From contig OZ244910.1 in assembly GCA_965221735.1 (NCBI GenBank), positions 1,364,001-1,428,000 of the forward strand: DNA of 64,000 bases, read 5' to 3'. Each line of letters opens with the position of its first letter. Position 1 is the stretch's first letter. The stretch comes from UBA2991 sp965221735 (GTDB taxonomy: Bacteria; Chloroflexota; Dehalococcoidia; Tepidiformales; Tepidiformaceae). The position numbers and the translations under genes are program-made. The notes beneath the pieces were generated by a model, which saw nothing but the letters and a program-made list of their open reading frames with translations, made no database searches and was not told where the DNA came from. Of this stretch, positions 34,069 to 43,035 are shown piece by piece.

Positions 34069-35703
34069 ATGCCCGACCGCACCGACCCCACGCCCGCCGC
34101 CCTCTACGCCCGTGTCTCCAGCGACCGCCAGGACGTCGACCTCTCCGTCTCCGCCCAGCTGCGCGCGCTGCGTGACTACGCCGAGAAGAACGGCTACCTC
34201 GTCGCCCGCGAGTACGTCGACGAGGCCGAGAGCGGCCGCATCGCCGACAGGCCCCAGTTCCGCAGGATGCTGGACGCCGCCAGCGCCGAGGACGCGCCCT
34301 TCGAGGAGATCCTCGTCTGGAAGTTCTCCCGCTTCACCCGCAAGCGCGAGCACGCCGTCGCCTTCAAGTCCATGCTGCGCCGCCGTGGTGTGCGCGTCGT
34401 CTCCATCACCGAGCACGCCGACGACTCGCCCACGGGCAAGCTCATGGAGGCGATCATCGAGAGCGTCGACGAGTTTTACAGCGAAAATCTCGCCCAGGAA
34501 GTTGTCCGGGGGATGCGCGAGGCGGCTTCTCGTGGCTTTTGGGTCTCGCCCCACATCCCCTACGGCTACCGCCGGGTCCATGTGCAGGACGGCGCCAAGC
34601 AGCGTCCGCGCCTGGACCTCGACCCGCCCGCCGACGCCGTCGTGCGCCGCATCTTCCGCATGGCCTGCCAGGGCAAGAGCGTCCTCGACATCGTCCGCGT
34701 CCTCAACGATGACGGCGTGCCTACGATGCGGGGCGGCCGCTGGGGAAGAAACACCGTGCATGGCATGCTCACCAACGAGACCTACACAGGCACGTTGGTC
34801 TGGGGCATCCAGGCCAAGGACAAGGCTCCCCCAGTGCGCGTTGAGGACGCCTTCCCGGCTATCGTGTCCAGGGACGAGTTCGAGCGGGCGAACCAGCTCC
34901 TGCAGTCGCGCGCGCCCAAGGTCGTCCACCCCCGTCGCGCCTCGAGCCCCTATCTCCTCAGCGGCCTCCTCAAGTGCGAGAGCTGCGGCCGCGCCCTCAC
35001 CGCCGCCGAGGCCAAGAGCGGCAAGTACACCTACTACGTCTGCCAGTCACTGCTGAAGCGGGGCAAGCAGGCCTGCGGTACGCCCAGGCTCAACGCGAAA
35101 CGCTTCGAGGAGACCATCATCGGCCAGCTCCGCGACCACGTCCTCACCGAGTCCAACATCCGCGACCTCGTGCGCATGCTCGACGAGGAGATGGACGGCG
35201 TCGCCGCCGAACAGCGCGAGCGGCTCGAGGGCATCGAGCTGGAGCTGGTCGAAGAGCGCAAGAAGCTGGAGCGCATCTGGCGCTTCGTCGAGAGCACCGA
35301 CCTCGACTTCGCCGACGCCTCCGACCGCATCAAGCAGCACCAGAAGCGGCAGGAACAGCTGGAGGTCGCCGCCGGGGAGGCGCGAGCCGTGCTGGCCGAG
35401 CGCCGCGAGCTGCTGGACAGCGCTGATGTCATCGCCGCCTTCGCCCAGGACATGAGCGAGTTCCTGCGTACGAGCGAGATCACCGAAACCAGGGCCTTCG
35501 TGCGGTCGTTCGTGAAGCAGATCCTGGTGGGACCCGGGCAGGCCGTCATCCACTACACGCTGCCCACGCCGGAGGACAGCCCCATCGCGGGCGCGGATGC
35601 TGCCGAGGTGGCTTTGAGCGAGGGAGTTCGCAGTACTGTACTTAGTGGTAGCGCGTGCGGGATTCGAACCCGCGATCTCCGCCTTGAAAGGGCGGTGTCC
35701 TAG
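34069..35703 (+). CDS. Large serine recombinase, right element (tRNA-Glu integrase)
   Basis: A 544-residue recombinase from ATG 34069. LYARVSSDRQ places the catalytic Ser at residue 17, and the resolvase core ends with KLMEAIIESVDEFYSENLAQ. A recombinase domain follows, then the zinc ribbon CESCGRAL--YYVCQS--ACGTP near residues 304-340, then a coiled coil. The frame runs on through the 3' end of tRNA-Glu to 35703, so the last ~20 residues are encoded in target DNA. A recombinase gene flush against a tRNA 3' end marks the right border of the island. Confidence 0.9.
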   Translation: MPDRTDPTPAALYARVSSDRQDVDLSVSAQLRALRDYAEKNGYLVAREYVDEAESGRIADRPQFRRMLDAASAEDAPFEEILVWKFSRFTRKREHAVAFKSMLRRRGVRVVSITEHADDSPTGKLMEAIIESVDEFYSENLAQEVVRGMREAASRGFWVSPHIPYGYRRVHVQDGAKQRPRLDLDPPADAVVRRIFRMACQGKSVLDIVRVLNDDGVPTMRGGRWGRNTVHGMLTNETYTGTLVWGIQAKDKAPPVRVEDAFPAIVSRDEFERANQLLQSRAPKVVHPRRASSPYLLSGLLKCESCGRALTAAEAKSGKYTYYVCQSLLKRGKQACGTPRLNAKRFEETIIGQLRDHVLTESNIRDLVRMLDEEMDGVAAEQRERLEGIELELVEERKKLERIWRFVESTDLDFADASDRIKQHQKRQEQLEVAAGEARAVLAERRELLDSADVIAAFAQDMSEFLRTSEITETRAFVRSFVKQILVGPGQAVIHYTLPTPEDSPIAGADAAEVALSEGVRSTVLSGSACGIRTRDLRLERAVS

Positions 35704-35722
35704 GCCTCTAGACGAACGCGCC
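35646..35722 (-). tRNA. tRNA-Glu (UUC)
   Basis: A cloverleaf is readable on the minus strand from 35722 down to 35646, with encoded CCA. The acceptor is GGCGCGT/ACGCGCT, with a G-U first pair. The anticodon stem CCGCC/GGCGG encloses loop CTTTCAA with anticodon TTC, and the T arm holds TTCGAAT. The unusual first pair could stem from the exchange of its 3' end at integration. Confidence 0.9.
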
Positions 35723-35777
35723 TACCGTCCTCGCAGTATAGCGCCGAGCACGCTTTCGTCGGCTCCGCGACTGGCGG

Positions 35778-36146
35778 TCAGGGCTGGCGGTTGCCGCTGC
35801 GGTAGCGATCCGGGTCGTCGCGACGGTCCTCGCGCTCCCGGGCCCAGCGTGCGTTGCGCTGACGCATCACCTTCAAGACGGTCTGGATCATTGAGCCCCG
35901 CTCCTTCCAGACGTCGGCAGCCAGGGCCTTGGCGGCGGCGAGCTCCTCCGGGTCGTGGACGTAGGCGTTGTCGACTTCGATGACCTCCACCGGGCAGGCG
36001 TCGATGCAGAGGTTGCAGTCGATGCAGCCGGAGGGCTCGATCGTGTGCTGGAGGTCGGGCGTGTCGTAATAGCGGATGGTGTCCGTGGGGCAGACGTGGC
36101 GGCAGTTCCCGCAGTTGATGCAGCCGTCGATGATCTTGAGGGCCAT
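35778..36146 (-). CDS. Ferredoxin, two 4Fe-4S clusters (1)
   Basis: A 122-residue protein starting at ATG 36146. CINCGNCRHVCP and CIDCNLCIDACP bind two 4Fe-4S clusters. The C-terminal ~45 residues are basic and unusual for a plain ferredoxin. It ends the minus-strand redox cluster and probably feeds electrons to the diiron proteins upstream (inference). Confidence 0.85.
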   Translation of the reverse strand: MALKIIDGCINCGNCRHVCPTDTIRYYDTPDLQHTIEPSGCIDCNLCIDACPVEVIEVDNAYVHDPEELAAAKALAADVWKERGSMIQTVLKVMRQRNARWAREREDRRDDPDRYRSGNRQP

Positions 36147-36155
36147 GGCCGCGTC

Positions 36156-36503
36156 CTAGTCCTTGCGGGAGCCGCGGCGCGCCTTCTCGGGCATGACCGA
36201 GGGCCGGAACTTGGCGCGGGGCGCGAGCTCCTTCAACAGCTCATCCTGGTTGCGTTTGCGCGCCCACTCGCGCGCCTTCGCGAGGGCCTGCTCCAGGGCC
36301 TCGCCCTCGAGCACGTTCGTGTCGTCGTACGTGATGCAGTCAACGGGGCAGACGGGCACGCAGGCGTTGCAGTCGATGCACTCCTCCGCATAGATGGTGT
36401 GCATGAAGTCGTCGGTATCGAAGTAGTGAATCGTCTCGGTCGGGCACACGCGACGGCAGTAGCCGCAGTTGATGCAGAGCGCCTTCTCGATGACGTAGGT
36501 CAC
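36156..36503 (-). CDS. Ferredoxin, two 4Fe-4S clusters (2)
   Basis: A 115-residue protein starting at GTG 36503, overlapping the TGA of the diiron gene (GTGA). CINCGYCRRVCP and CIDCNACVPVCP carry the clusters. A longer frame on the same strand continues to 37118, but it reads antisense-like Arg-rich sequence, so the short start is preferred. Nine bases separate it from ferredoxin 1. Confidence 0.85.
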   Translation of the reverse strand: MTYVIEKALCINCGYCRRVCPTETIHYFDTDDFMHTIYAEECIDCNACVPVCPVDCITYDDTNVLEGEALEQALAKAREWARKRNQDELLKELAPRAKFRPSVMPEKARRGSRKD

Positions 36504-37129
36504 TCGTCGTCGTCGCTCCCGCGGATGCCGATGACGCCTCCCGCCTCGGTCAGCATCTCCTCCAGGTGCATGCGCCACTCGTTCGCGCGGCGCCGCTTCT
36601 TCGGGGTGTCGGCGAGCTCCTCGATCTGGGCGCGGCCCCACTGGATGTGCTCTTCCTCGTCGATCAGGATGAACTTGAGGATGCGCACGGTGGGCGAATC
36701 GACCACCTGGTCGGTGGCGCGCATGTGATAGAGGTAGTGCGTCGCGAGGTGGGGCTTGAGGACGCCGAAGATCCCCATCACGCGCAGGACCGGGTCGTCC
36801 TGGTCCTGGATCGCCTCCATGAAGGCGACGAACTCGTCGTTTGGCGGGTCCATCTTGGGCGAGGTCATGAGCGGGTAGGGACCCTCGGCCCCTTCGGTCA
36901 TGCGCAGCTCGGGGAGGCGCTTGCCGAGCATGTCGGCGTGCTGCGCGTCCTGGTAGGCAATGGGCCCGAACTCGACCTTGTGGTGCACCTGTGGCTGCGT
37001 GGCGATCCACTGAAGGAGGGCGCGCATCATCTCCACTTCCGCGTAGCGGTAGTGCATCAGCCGGCGCGCGCATTCGTCCACGGAGAAGGCCCCGCCCAGC
37101 TTGCGCTGGGGAAACCACAGTTCGACCAT
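36500..37129 (-). CDS. Ferritin-like diiron protein (short type)
   Basis: A 209-residue helical protein starting at ATG 37129. Metal-ligand-like residues appear as YAEVEMM, QDAQHADML and LIDEEEHIQWGRAQIEE, the E--H pattern of carboxylate-bridged diiron proteins. It is related in layout, not closely in sequence, to the two longer diiron proteins at 37436-38170 and 38198-38947. It is translationally coupled to ferredoxin 2, consistent with direct electron delivery. Confidence 0.6.
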   Translation of the reverse strand: MVELWFPQRKLGGAFSVDECARRLMHYRYAEVEMMRALLQWIATQPQVHHKVEFGPIAYQDAQHADMLGKRLPELRMTEGAEGPYPLMTSPKMDPPNDEFVAFMEAIQDQDDPVLRVMGIFGVLKPHLATHYLYHMRATDQVVDSPTVRILKFILIDEEEHIQWGRAQIEELADTPKKRRRANEWRMHLEEMLTEAGGVIGIRGSDDDE

Positions 37130-37166
37130 CGTTGACTCGCTTCCCGGCCCGGGGGCCTGGCGTTTC

Positions 37167-37412
37167 CTACTTCAGCTCTTCGCGGGGGGTGAAGTAGAGC
37201 GCCCCCGATTCGCACAGTTCGCAGCGCTCCCACTCGCCGCCTTTCATGGCGGCAACGACCTCGTCCTCGGTGTCCCACATGGTGATCTGCTCATCCTCGA
37301 GGGTCGACACGGAACACTCCGGCTTCTCGCAAACGAGGTCGTGGATGAGCATCACCTCGGAGTCGCCGCAGTAGCGCTTGAAGTTGAAGGGCGGCCGCCA
37401 GCGTTTCGCCAT
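37167..37412 (-). CDS. Small Cys-rich protein of the redox cluster
   Basis: An 81-residue protein starting at ATG 37412. Cys positions are KRYCGDS, LVCEKPEC and RCELCESG, suggesting a metal site. It lies between two diiron genes in the same direction, so it is likely part of the same complex. No family is recognised. Confidence 0.55.
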   Translation of the reverse strand: MAKRWRPPFNFKRYCGDSEVMLIHDLVCEKPECSVSTLEDEQITMWDTEDEVVAAMKGGEWERCELCESGALYFTPREELK

Positions 37413-37435
37413 CGTCGTTCCCTCGCCGCCGGCGC

Positions 37436-38170
37436 CTAGAGGGCGAAGTCCTCGGGCGGGAGCACCTCGTCGCCGGTATTGAGGGCCATCACGAGCTCCT
37501 CGAAGGCTTGCTGCGCCTCCATCGCCTCGCGGCGCTTGGCGGCGTCCCCCTCGGTGAGCCGGGGCACCCAGTAGTTTCCGACTTCGACGTGCATGACCTC
37601 ATCGGCGTGGTTGTAGTCGAACGCGGTCTCCCACTCCTTGTCGCCGATGTTGCGGCCCATGTCGATGAGCGACGTGAAGAGGTTCATGGCCATGCCCTCG
37701 CCGCCGCGATGGACGGCGGCCATGCTGTTGACCATGTTCTGCTCGCCCGTCTGGGAGACGCTGCCGTCGTCGGCGCGGTAGCCGTCGGCGAAGTCGCCGA
37801 GGGTGACGCCGTGCTCGGGCATCTTCGCGAGCACGATTTCGGCGTGGCGGCACTCGTCCCAGGTGAGGCGCGCGTTGACCAGCGCCAGCTCCCAGGGGAG
37901 CTCCTCGCCGCCGCCGTCCTTGGTCGCCATCACGTAGCGCCGCGAAAACGCCTCGGCGCCCCCGATCTCGCCGTTGTACATGGCGTGCAGCAGCACCCGC
38001 CGCGACATCTTCTCCGGGTCACGGAGCAGGATGGAGGCGAGGTCGATGCCGTTCTCGCGCCAGTTCTCCCGCTTATTCACGGGAAGGTAGCGGTGCGGTG
38101 GGTCACGCCGGTGGTCGCCGGCGCTCAAGGGGCGGTAGAAGGGTCGCTCGGTGGACTCGGTGGCGGACAT
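37436..38170 (-). CDS. Diiron oxygenase-like protein (paralogue 1)
   Basis: A 244-residue protein starting at ATG 38170. Candidate ligands lie in LTWDECRHAEIVL (E--H), GEIGGAEAF and HADEVMHVEVGNYW (E--H). It shares most of its residues with the gene at 38198-38947, so the two arose by duplication and may form a heterodimer. The redox partners are probably the downstream ferredoxins. Substrate unknown. Confidence 0.65.
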   Translation of the reverse strand: MSATESTERPFYRPLSAGDHRRDPPHRYLPVNKRENWRENGIDLASILLRDPEKMSRRVLLHAMYNGEIGGAEAFSRRYVMATKDGGGEELPWELALVNARLTWDECRHAEIVLAKMPEHGVTLGDFADGYRADDGSVSQTGEQNMVNSMAAVHRGGEGMAMNLFTSLIDMGRNIGDKEWETAFDYNHADEVMHVEVGNYWVPRLTEGDAAKRREAMEAQQAFEELVMALNTGDEVLPPEDFAL

Positions 38171-38197
38171 GGATTCCTCCCCGTGTTGCGTGGATTC

Positions 38198-38947
38198 CTA
38201 GAGCGCGAACTCCTTCGGCGCGACGACCTCGTCGCCGGTGTTGAGGGCCATGATCAGCTCCTCGAACGCCTGCTGGGCCTGCATCGCCTCGCGGCGCTTG
38301 CCGTCGTTGCCCTCGGTAAGGCGCGGCACCCAGTAGTTTCCGACCTCGACGTGCATGACCTCGTCCGCGTGGTTGAAGTCGAACGCCGTCTCCCAGTCGG
38401 GGTCTCCGATGTTGCGGCCCATGTCGATGAGGGCGGTGAAGAGGTTCATGGCCAGACCCTCGCCGCCGCGGTGGACCGAGGCCATGCTGTTGATCATGTC
38501 GAGGGCGGCGCCGGGGTTGGAGTTGCCGCTCGTGCTGCTGAGGCTTTCGCCGGCCATGTAGCCGTCGACGAAGTCGCCGAGGGTGCAGCCGTTCTTGGCC
38601 ATCTGCTCGAGGACGATCTCGGTGTGGCGACATTCGTCCCAGGTGAGCCGCGCATTGACGAGCGCGAGCTCCCAGGGGAGCTGGTCCACGCCGTCCTTCG
38701 TGGCGAGCACGTAGCGCCGCCCGAAGGCCTCGGAGCCGCCGATCTCGCCGCCGTACATGGAGTGCAGGAGCACCTTCACCGGCAGCTTCTCGGGGTCGCG
38801 CAGGAGGATGGAGGGCATGTCGATGCCCTGCTCGCGCCAGTTCGAGCGCTCGCTCACGGGCAGGTAGCGGTGGGGCGGGTCACGCCGGATCTGGTCCGGC
38901 GCCGGATCCTTGTAGAAGGGTCGCTCCGTCGTCGCTTCTGCGGTCAT
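38198..38947 (-). CDS. Diiron oxygenase-like protein (paralogue 2)
   Basis: A 249-residue protein starting at ATG 38947. It has the same motifs as paralogue 1 (LTWDECRHTEIVL, GEIGGSEAF, HADEVMHVEVGNYW), and an insert of about ten residues (SLSSTSGNSNPGAALD) near residue 140. A 27-base gap separates it from paralogue 1. A longer upstream frame exists but is not conserved, so the MTAEATTERP start is chosen by comparison. Confidence 0.65.
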   Translation of the reverse strand: MTAEATTERPFYKDPAPDQIRRDPPHRYLPVSERSNWREQGIDMPSILLRDPEKLPVKVLLHSMYGGEIGGSEAFGRRYVLATKDGVDQLPWELALVNARLTWDECRHTEIVLEQMAKNGCTLGDFVDGYMAGESLSSTSGNSNPGAALDMINSMASVHRGGEGLAMNLFTALIDMGRNIGDPDWETAFDFNHADEVMHVEVGNYWVPRLTEGNDGKRREAMQAQQAFEELIMALNTGDEVVAPKEFAL

Positions 38948-39020
38948 GCTCAGCCTCCTCGATTCCGCCAGCCCACACGGGGCCATTCTCGGGAATGATA
39001 CCGCCTCGGACTGCCGCTGG

Positions 39021-39578
39021 TTAGCCCACGACCTCGCGCAGGCGGTAGATGAGGTCGCTCCGATCCCCGCGCGCGACCTCGGTGAAGTTGGCGGCCATCG
39101 TGGCGTTGTCGTCGAGAACCGGGTCGATGCGGCTCCAGGAGTGGACGACCGTGCGGTGCAGGATGAGCCAGGGCCCGCCGTTTCGACGCTCGAACACGTC
39201 GACGTAGCGCCCGCCCCAGGTGAAGTCCTTGGCGACACCATCGTCGCCGGCGGGGATGCGGTGGTAGGCGACGTGGTAGGTCTCGGAGTAGGCGCGGTCG
39301 CCGTCGACCTCGATGTGGGAGTTGCCGAGGAAGTGCTCGGTGCACGTCAGGTTCGAGAGGCCGACCATCACGTGCTCGGCGAACTCGAAGGCGTTGCCCT
39401 TGAAGGTGCCGTGGTCGTCGTAGGCGTCGGGGTGGTAGGCGGACTTCACGAGGTCGGGGTCGAGCAGGTCGATGCCGCGGGAGTAGCGCATGAGGGCGTC
39501 GCGGATCTCCTGCTTGGCGAGCAGCTCATCGATCGCGGCCTCGCGGTCGGTCTGGGTTCGGGGTTCGGTCGCCGTCAT
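39021..39578 (-). CDS. SnoaL-like protein
   Basis: A 185-residue protein starting at ATG 39578. IRDALMRYSRGIDLLDPDL, then YHPDAYDDHGTFKG and HRTVVHSWSRIDP are typical of the SnoaL/NTF2-like group, small alpha+beta-barrel proteins including polyketide cyclases and ring-hydroxylating dioxygenase beta subunits. It heads the minus-strand redox cluster and may supply the substrate-handling partner (inference). Confidence 0.75.
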   Translation of the reverse strand: MTATEPRTQTDREAAIDELLAKQEIRDALMRYSRGIDLLDPDLVKSAYHPDAYDDHGTFKGNAFEFAEHVMVGLSNLTCTEHFLGNSHIEVDGDRAYSETYHVAYHRIPAGDDGVAKDFTWGGRYVDVFERRNGGPWLILHRTVVHSWSRIDPVLDDNATMAANFTEVARGDRSDLIYRLREVVG

Positions 39579-39672
39579 CGCTGACCTCCGCGCGCAAGGG
39601 GCGCGCGACGGCATTCTAGCCCGAGCCCGGCCCCTCGTTCGGCGGCGGCGTGGGAGGCGTATCCTTCCGCCC

Positions 39673-40800
39673 ATGCCAGCGACGAAAGCCCCCGAGACCG
39701 CGGGACGCATGGCGGATGCCGCACGCGACTTCCTCGCGCTGCTCGATCCGGAGCAGCGGGAACGGGTCGTGCGCCCGCTCCTGGACGACGACGAGCGCCG
39801 CCACTGGAACTACGCGCCCATGAAGCGCGAGGGCTTGCCCCTGCTGGCGATGACGCCGGAGCAGCAGCAGGCCGCGAACCGGCTCGCGGCGACGGGCCTG
39901 AGCCGGTCCGGATACGTGACGGCCGCGGTCATCATGGGGTTGGAGAACATCCTCGACGCGGCCGAGGCGTGGAGCGGCGGCCGGATCGGGGTGGACGTGG
40001 GGTCGGAGCGGTGGCGGGACCCGCAGCTCTATTTCGTGACCCTCTTCGGGGAGCCCGGCGACGAGACGTGGGGCTGGCGCTTCGAGGGCCACCACGTCTC
40101 CATTCACTACACGATCGAGGGCGACAACGTGATCGCCCCCAACCCGACGTTCCTTGGGGCGAACCCGGCGGAGGCGCCCTTCGGCGGCGACGGCACGCTG
40201 CGGCCGCTCGCTGCGGAGGAAGACCTTGCGCGCGAGCTCCTGCACGCCCTCGACGGCGAGCAGCGCGAGGCCGCGCTCATCTCGACGGCGGCGCCGCCCG
40301 ACATCGTGCAGTCGAACCGCCCACGGGTGGAGGATGGCGCGCTGCCCGTCCCGACGCGGCGGCTGATGGGCCTTCCCGACGACCCGGCCTGGGACGAGCG
40401 CTGGCGCGCCGAGCGGGCGGGGCTCGGGTTCGGGCCCGAGCAGGAGGCGGCGGTGCGCTACTCGACGACGCCGAGCGGCCTGGTGGCGGGGGCACTGAAC
40501 GCTTCCCAGCGCGAGATGCTGGACGCGCTCGTGACCCTGTATGTCGACCGCCTGCCCGACGAGCTGGCGGAGAGCCAGCGGGAGGCGCTGGCGGCGGGGG
40601 CGCTGGGCGAGATGCACTTCGCCTGGGCGGGCGGGGCGGAGAAGGGCGAGCCGCACTACTACCGGCTCCAGGGACCGCGCTTCCTCGTCGAATACGACTG
40701 CACGCAGAACGACGCCAACCACATCCATGCGGTCTGGCGCGACCCTGAGGGCGACTTCGGCGAAGATCTCCTCGCGCGGCACTACGGCGAGCACCACTGA
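39673..40800 (+). CDS. DUF3500 family protein
   Basis: A 375-residue protein from ATG 39673. RRHWNYAPMKREGLPL near the N-terminus, then WGWRFEGHHVSIHYTI and YDCTQNDANHIHAVWRDPEG near the C-terminus, fit the DUF3500 pattern of bacterial proteins of unknown function. His-rich segments could bind metal. It is divergent from the SnoaL gene, 94 bases away, and followed by the PanE-like gene. Confidence 0.75.
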   Translation: MPATKAPETAGRMADAARDFLALLDPEQRERVVRPLLDDDERRHWNYAPMKREGLPLLAMTPEQQQAANRLAATGLSRSGYVTAAVIMGLENILDAAEAWSGGRIGVDVGSERWRDPQLYFVTLFGEPGDETWGWRFEGHHVSIHYTIEGDNVIAPNPTFLGANPAEAPFGGDGTLRPLAAEEDLARELLHALDGEQREAALISTAAPPDIVQSNRPRVEDGALPVPTRRLMGLPDDPAWDERWRAERAGLGFGPEQEAAVRYSTTPSGLVAGALNASQREMLDALVTLYVDRLPDELAESQREALAAGALGEMHFAWAGGAEKGEPHYYRLQGPRFLVEYDCTQNDANHIHAVWRDPEGDFGEDLLARHYGEHH

Positions 40801-40831
40801 GGGACGCCGCCGCCGGCGGGGAGGTCCGAGC

Positions 40832-41803
40832 TTGCGCTACGTCATCTACGGCGCCGGGGCGATCGGCGGGGTCATCGGGGCGCGGCTGCACCTTACCGGC
40901 CACCAGGTCGCGCTGATCGCGCGCGGCGCCCACCTGGAGGCGTTGCGTGAGAACGGCCTGACGTTCGTCAGCGCCGAAGGGACCGAGACGCTGCCGATTC
41001 CCGCCGCGGGCTCGCCCGCCGAGCTCGACCTGACCGCGGACGACGTCGTCATCCTCGCGATGAAGTCGCAGGACACGGTGGCGGCGGTGGACGCGCTCTT
41101 CGCCAGCGCGCCCCCGTCGATCACGGTGGTGTCGGCGCAGAACGGCGTCGTCAACGAACGCATGGCGCTCCGCCGCTTCCCGAACGTGTACGGCCAGCTC
41201 GTCATCCTGCCGGGAACGCACCTGGAGCCGGGCGTCGTGGTCGCGAGTGCGAGCCCCGTCTACGGCGTGCTCGATCTCGGCCGCTACCCGACGGGCAGCG
41301 ACGAGCGCGCGGAGCGCATCGCGAGCGACCTTACGGAGGCCGGCTTCAGCGCCGTCGCCAGCGACGACATCATGCCGTGGAAATACGCCAAGCTGCTCCG
41401 CAACCTGGCGAACTCGACGCAGGCGATCCTGGGGCTGGAGGAGCGGGCGGAGGGGCTGATGGCCCGCGCGCACGAGGAGGCGCTGGCCTGCTTTGAGGCG
41501 GCGGGCATCGCGCTCGTGGGCGACGACGAGTTCCGTGAGCGCTTCGAGGTGCTGAACCGCATCTTCTCGGGGAGCCCGGCGGCGCGCGCGGGAAACTCCT
41601 CCTGGCAGAGCCTCACGCGCGGCTCCACGACGATCGAGGCGGCCTACCTGAACGGCGAGGTCGCCCTGCTTGGGCGGTTGCACGGCGTCCCCACGCCCGT
41701 GAACGCGCTCCTGCAGGAGGTCGCGACGGAAGTGGCGGCGTCGGGCAAGGGACCGGGCGCGTACACGCTCGCCGACCTCGAGGCGTGGCTGGCCGAGGGC
41801 TAG
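40832..41803 (+). CDS. Ketopantoate reductase-like oxidoreductase (PanE/ApbA family)
   Basis: A 323-residue protein starting at TTG 40832, with GGGGAGG upstream. The NADP-binding YGAGAIGGVIGARL is at residues 4-17. AQNGVVNE and KYAKLLRNLANS are typical of 2-dehydropantoate 2-reductase. It could make D-pantoate for coenzyme A or act on a related 2-keto acid. The gene is not in a pantothenate operon here. Confidence 0.8.
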   Translation: MRYVIYGAGAIGGVIGARLHLTGHQVALIARGAHLEALRENGLTFVSAEGTETLPIPAAGSPAELDLTADDVVILAMKSQDTVAAVDALFASAPPSITVVSAQNGVVNERMALRRFPNVYGQLVILPGTHLEPGVVVASASPVYGVLDLGRYPTGSDERAERIASDLTEAGFSAVASDDIMPWKYAKLLRNLANSTQAILGLEERAEGLMARAHEEALACFEAAGIALVGDDEFRERFEVLNRIFSGSPAARAGNSSWQSLTRGSTTIEAAYLNGEVALLGRLHGVPTPVNALLQEVATEVAASGKGPGAYTLADLEAWLAEG

Positions 41804-42924
41804 CGCTCAACCTCACCGACGACAAAGTCGCGAACGAGCGGGAAGACCGCCCGCCGCTTCGGCTCGAAAATGTCCTCTTCCCACGTCTCGATGAGAAAGG
41901 CGAAGGTGAAACCCGTGCTCGAGCCGTCCTCGGGCACGACGTACCCGGCGGAGACGAAGATGTCGGGCTCTTCTTCCGGGGTCCAGTAGCCGGCCTTCTG
42001 CCCGTACCGGTAGCCCTCGACCCCGAAGTCGGCGGGGAAGGCTTCCTTGCCCTCGGGCAGGACCACCTCGGAGGCGAGTTGCAGAAGGTGAGCGGTCCCG
42101 CGCTCATCGAGCTGCTCGCCCCGCACGATCGAGGCCCAGACGCGGGCGAGGTCGTGTGGCGTGAACCACGCCTCGCGCCAGTGCCACTCGAGGTACGAGC
42201 TCGTCACGCCCGCCCGCGCCATGACCTCGGCAACCTGCTCGGCCGTGATCAGCTCGGCGATCTGGTCTGTCTGCTTGTCGAGCGAGTGGTGCAGGACAAG
42301 CTCGACGTCCTCCTCGATGAGCTCGAATTCGAGGAGTCCGTCCTGCACTGCCCGCAGGCCCGCGGTCAGGATGACGATCTTGCCGGCGGATGCGGGGTAC
42401 TGGGAGTGACGGGGCCGCACGACGACCGATGAGCCGCAGTCGAGGTCGATCAGAGCCAGGCCCCAGGTTCCCTCGTAGTCCGTCATAGCTGCCTCAACCT
42501 GGGTGATGAGGAGGGCCGCGCGGCCGGCCACGGTCTCGCAGCGCGAGGGGCGGCCGTTGCCGGCTTCGGTGCTGGTGGCGGCGCTTGCTGTCGCGGAGGA
42601 GGTCGCGGCGGTCGTCGCCGTGGCGGCTGCGGTGGCGGTGGGAGTCGGGGAAGGAGTCGCGGACGGGCTGGGCGATGGGGCGGCGGCGGCGGTGGGAGTA
42701 GCGGCCGGGGTCGTGGTGGTCGCGGGAGCAGGCGGTGGGGTGGGAGAAGGGGATGGGCTGGCGGTCTCCGGGTCGGGAGCCGGGGTTGAGGCGGGGGGCT
42801 CAGGAGGCTCGGCAGGCTCCGAGGCCGGGGTGGACGAACCGTCTTCGAGCACGAGGAACAGCAGCACCGCAAGTCCGGCGACGAACGCCAGGATGACCGT
42901 GAAGACCCACCGGCTCGGGCGCAT
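41800..42924 (-). CDS. Membrane-anchored beta-lactamase-like serine hydrolase
   Basis: A 374-residue protein. One N-terminal transmembrane helix (VILAFVAGLAVLLFLVL) is followed by a ~90-residue Pro/Thr/Ser/Ala linker, placing the enzyme outside the membrane. The catalytic domain has PASAGK near residue 177 (class A SxxK) and YGQKAGY near 305 (KTG-like). Penicillin-binding or beta-lactamase activity is plausible. Overlaps the stop of the convergent reductase gene by four bases. Confidence 0.75.
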   Translation of the reverse strand: MRPSRWVFTVILAFVAGLAVLLFLVLEDGSSTPASEPAEPPEPPASTPAPDPETASPSPSPTPPPAPATTTTPAATPTAAAAPSPSPSATPSPTPTATAAATATTAATSSATASAATSTEAGNGRPSRCETVAGRAALLITQVEAAMTDYEGTWGLALIDLDCGSSVVVRPRHSQYPASAGKIVILTAGLRAVQDGLLEFELIEEDVELVLHHSLDKQTDQIAELITAEQVAEVMARAGVTSSYLEWHWREAWFTPHDLARVWASIVRGEQLDERGTAHLLQLASEVVLPEGKEAFPADFGVEGYRYGQKAGYWTPEEEPDIFVSAGYVVPEDGSSTGFTFAFLIETWEEDIFEPKRRAVFPLVRDFVVGEVER

Positions 42925-43035
42925 CCCACCACTGTAGCCGCATCACCGGCAGGGCCAAGATGGGCCTGTCTTGTGGGAACCACCCGGAGGCGGCATAGTC
43001 GCGCCGCCGGGCGGTTGGCCCGCAAGGGGAGAGCG

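Noticed and set aside
36156..37118. Long minus-strand frame including ferredoxin 2.
   Set aside because: Only the last 115 codons are ferredoxin-like; the earlier part overlaps the diiron gene in another frame.
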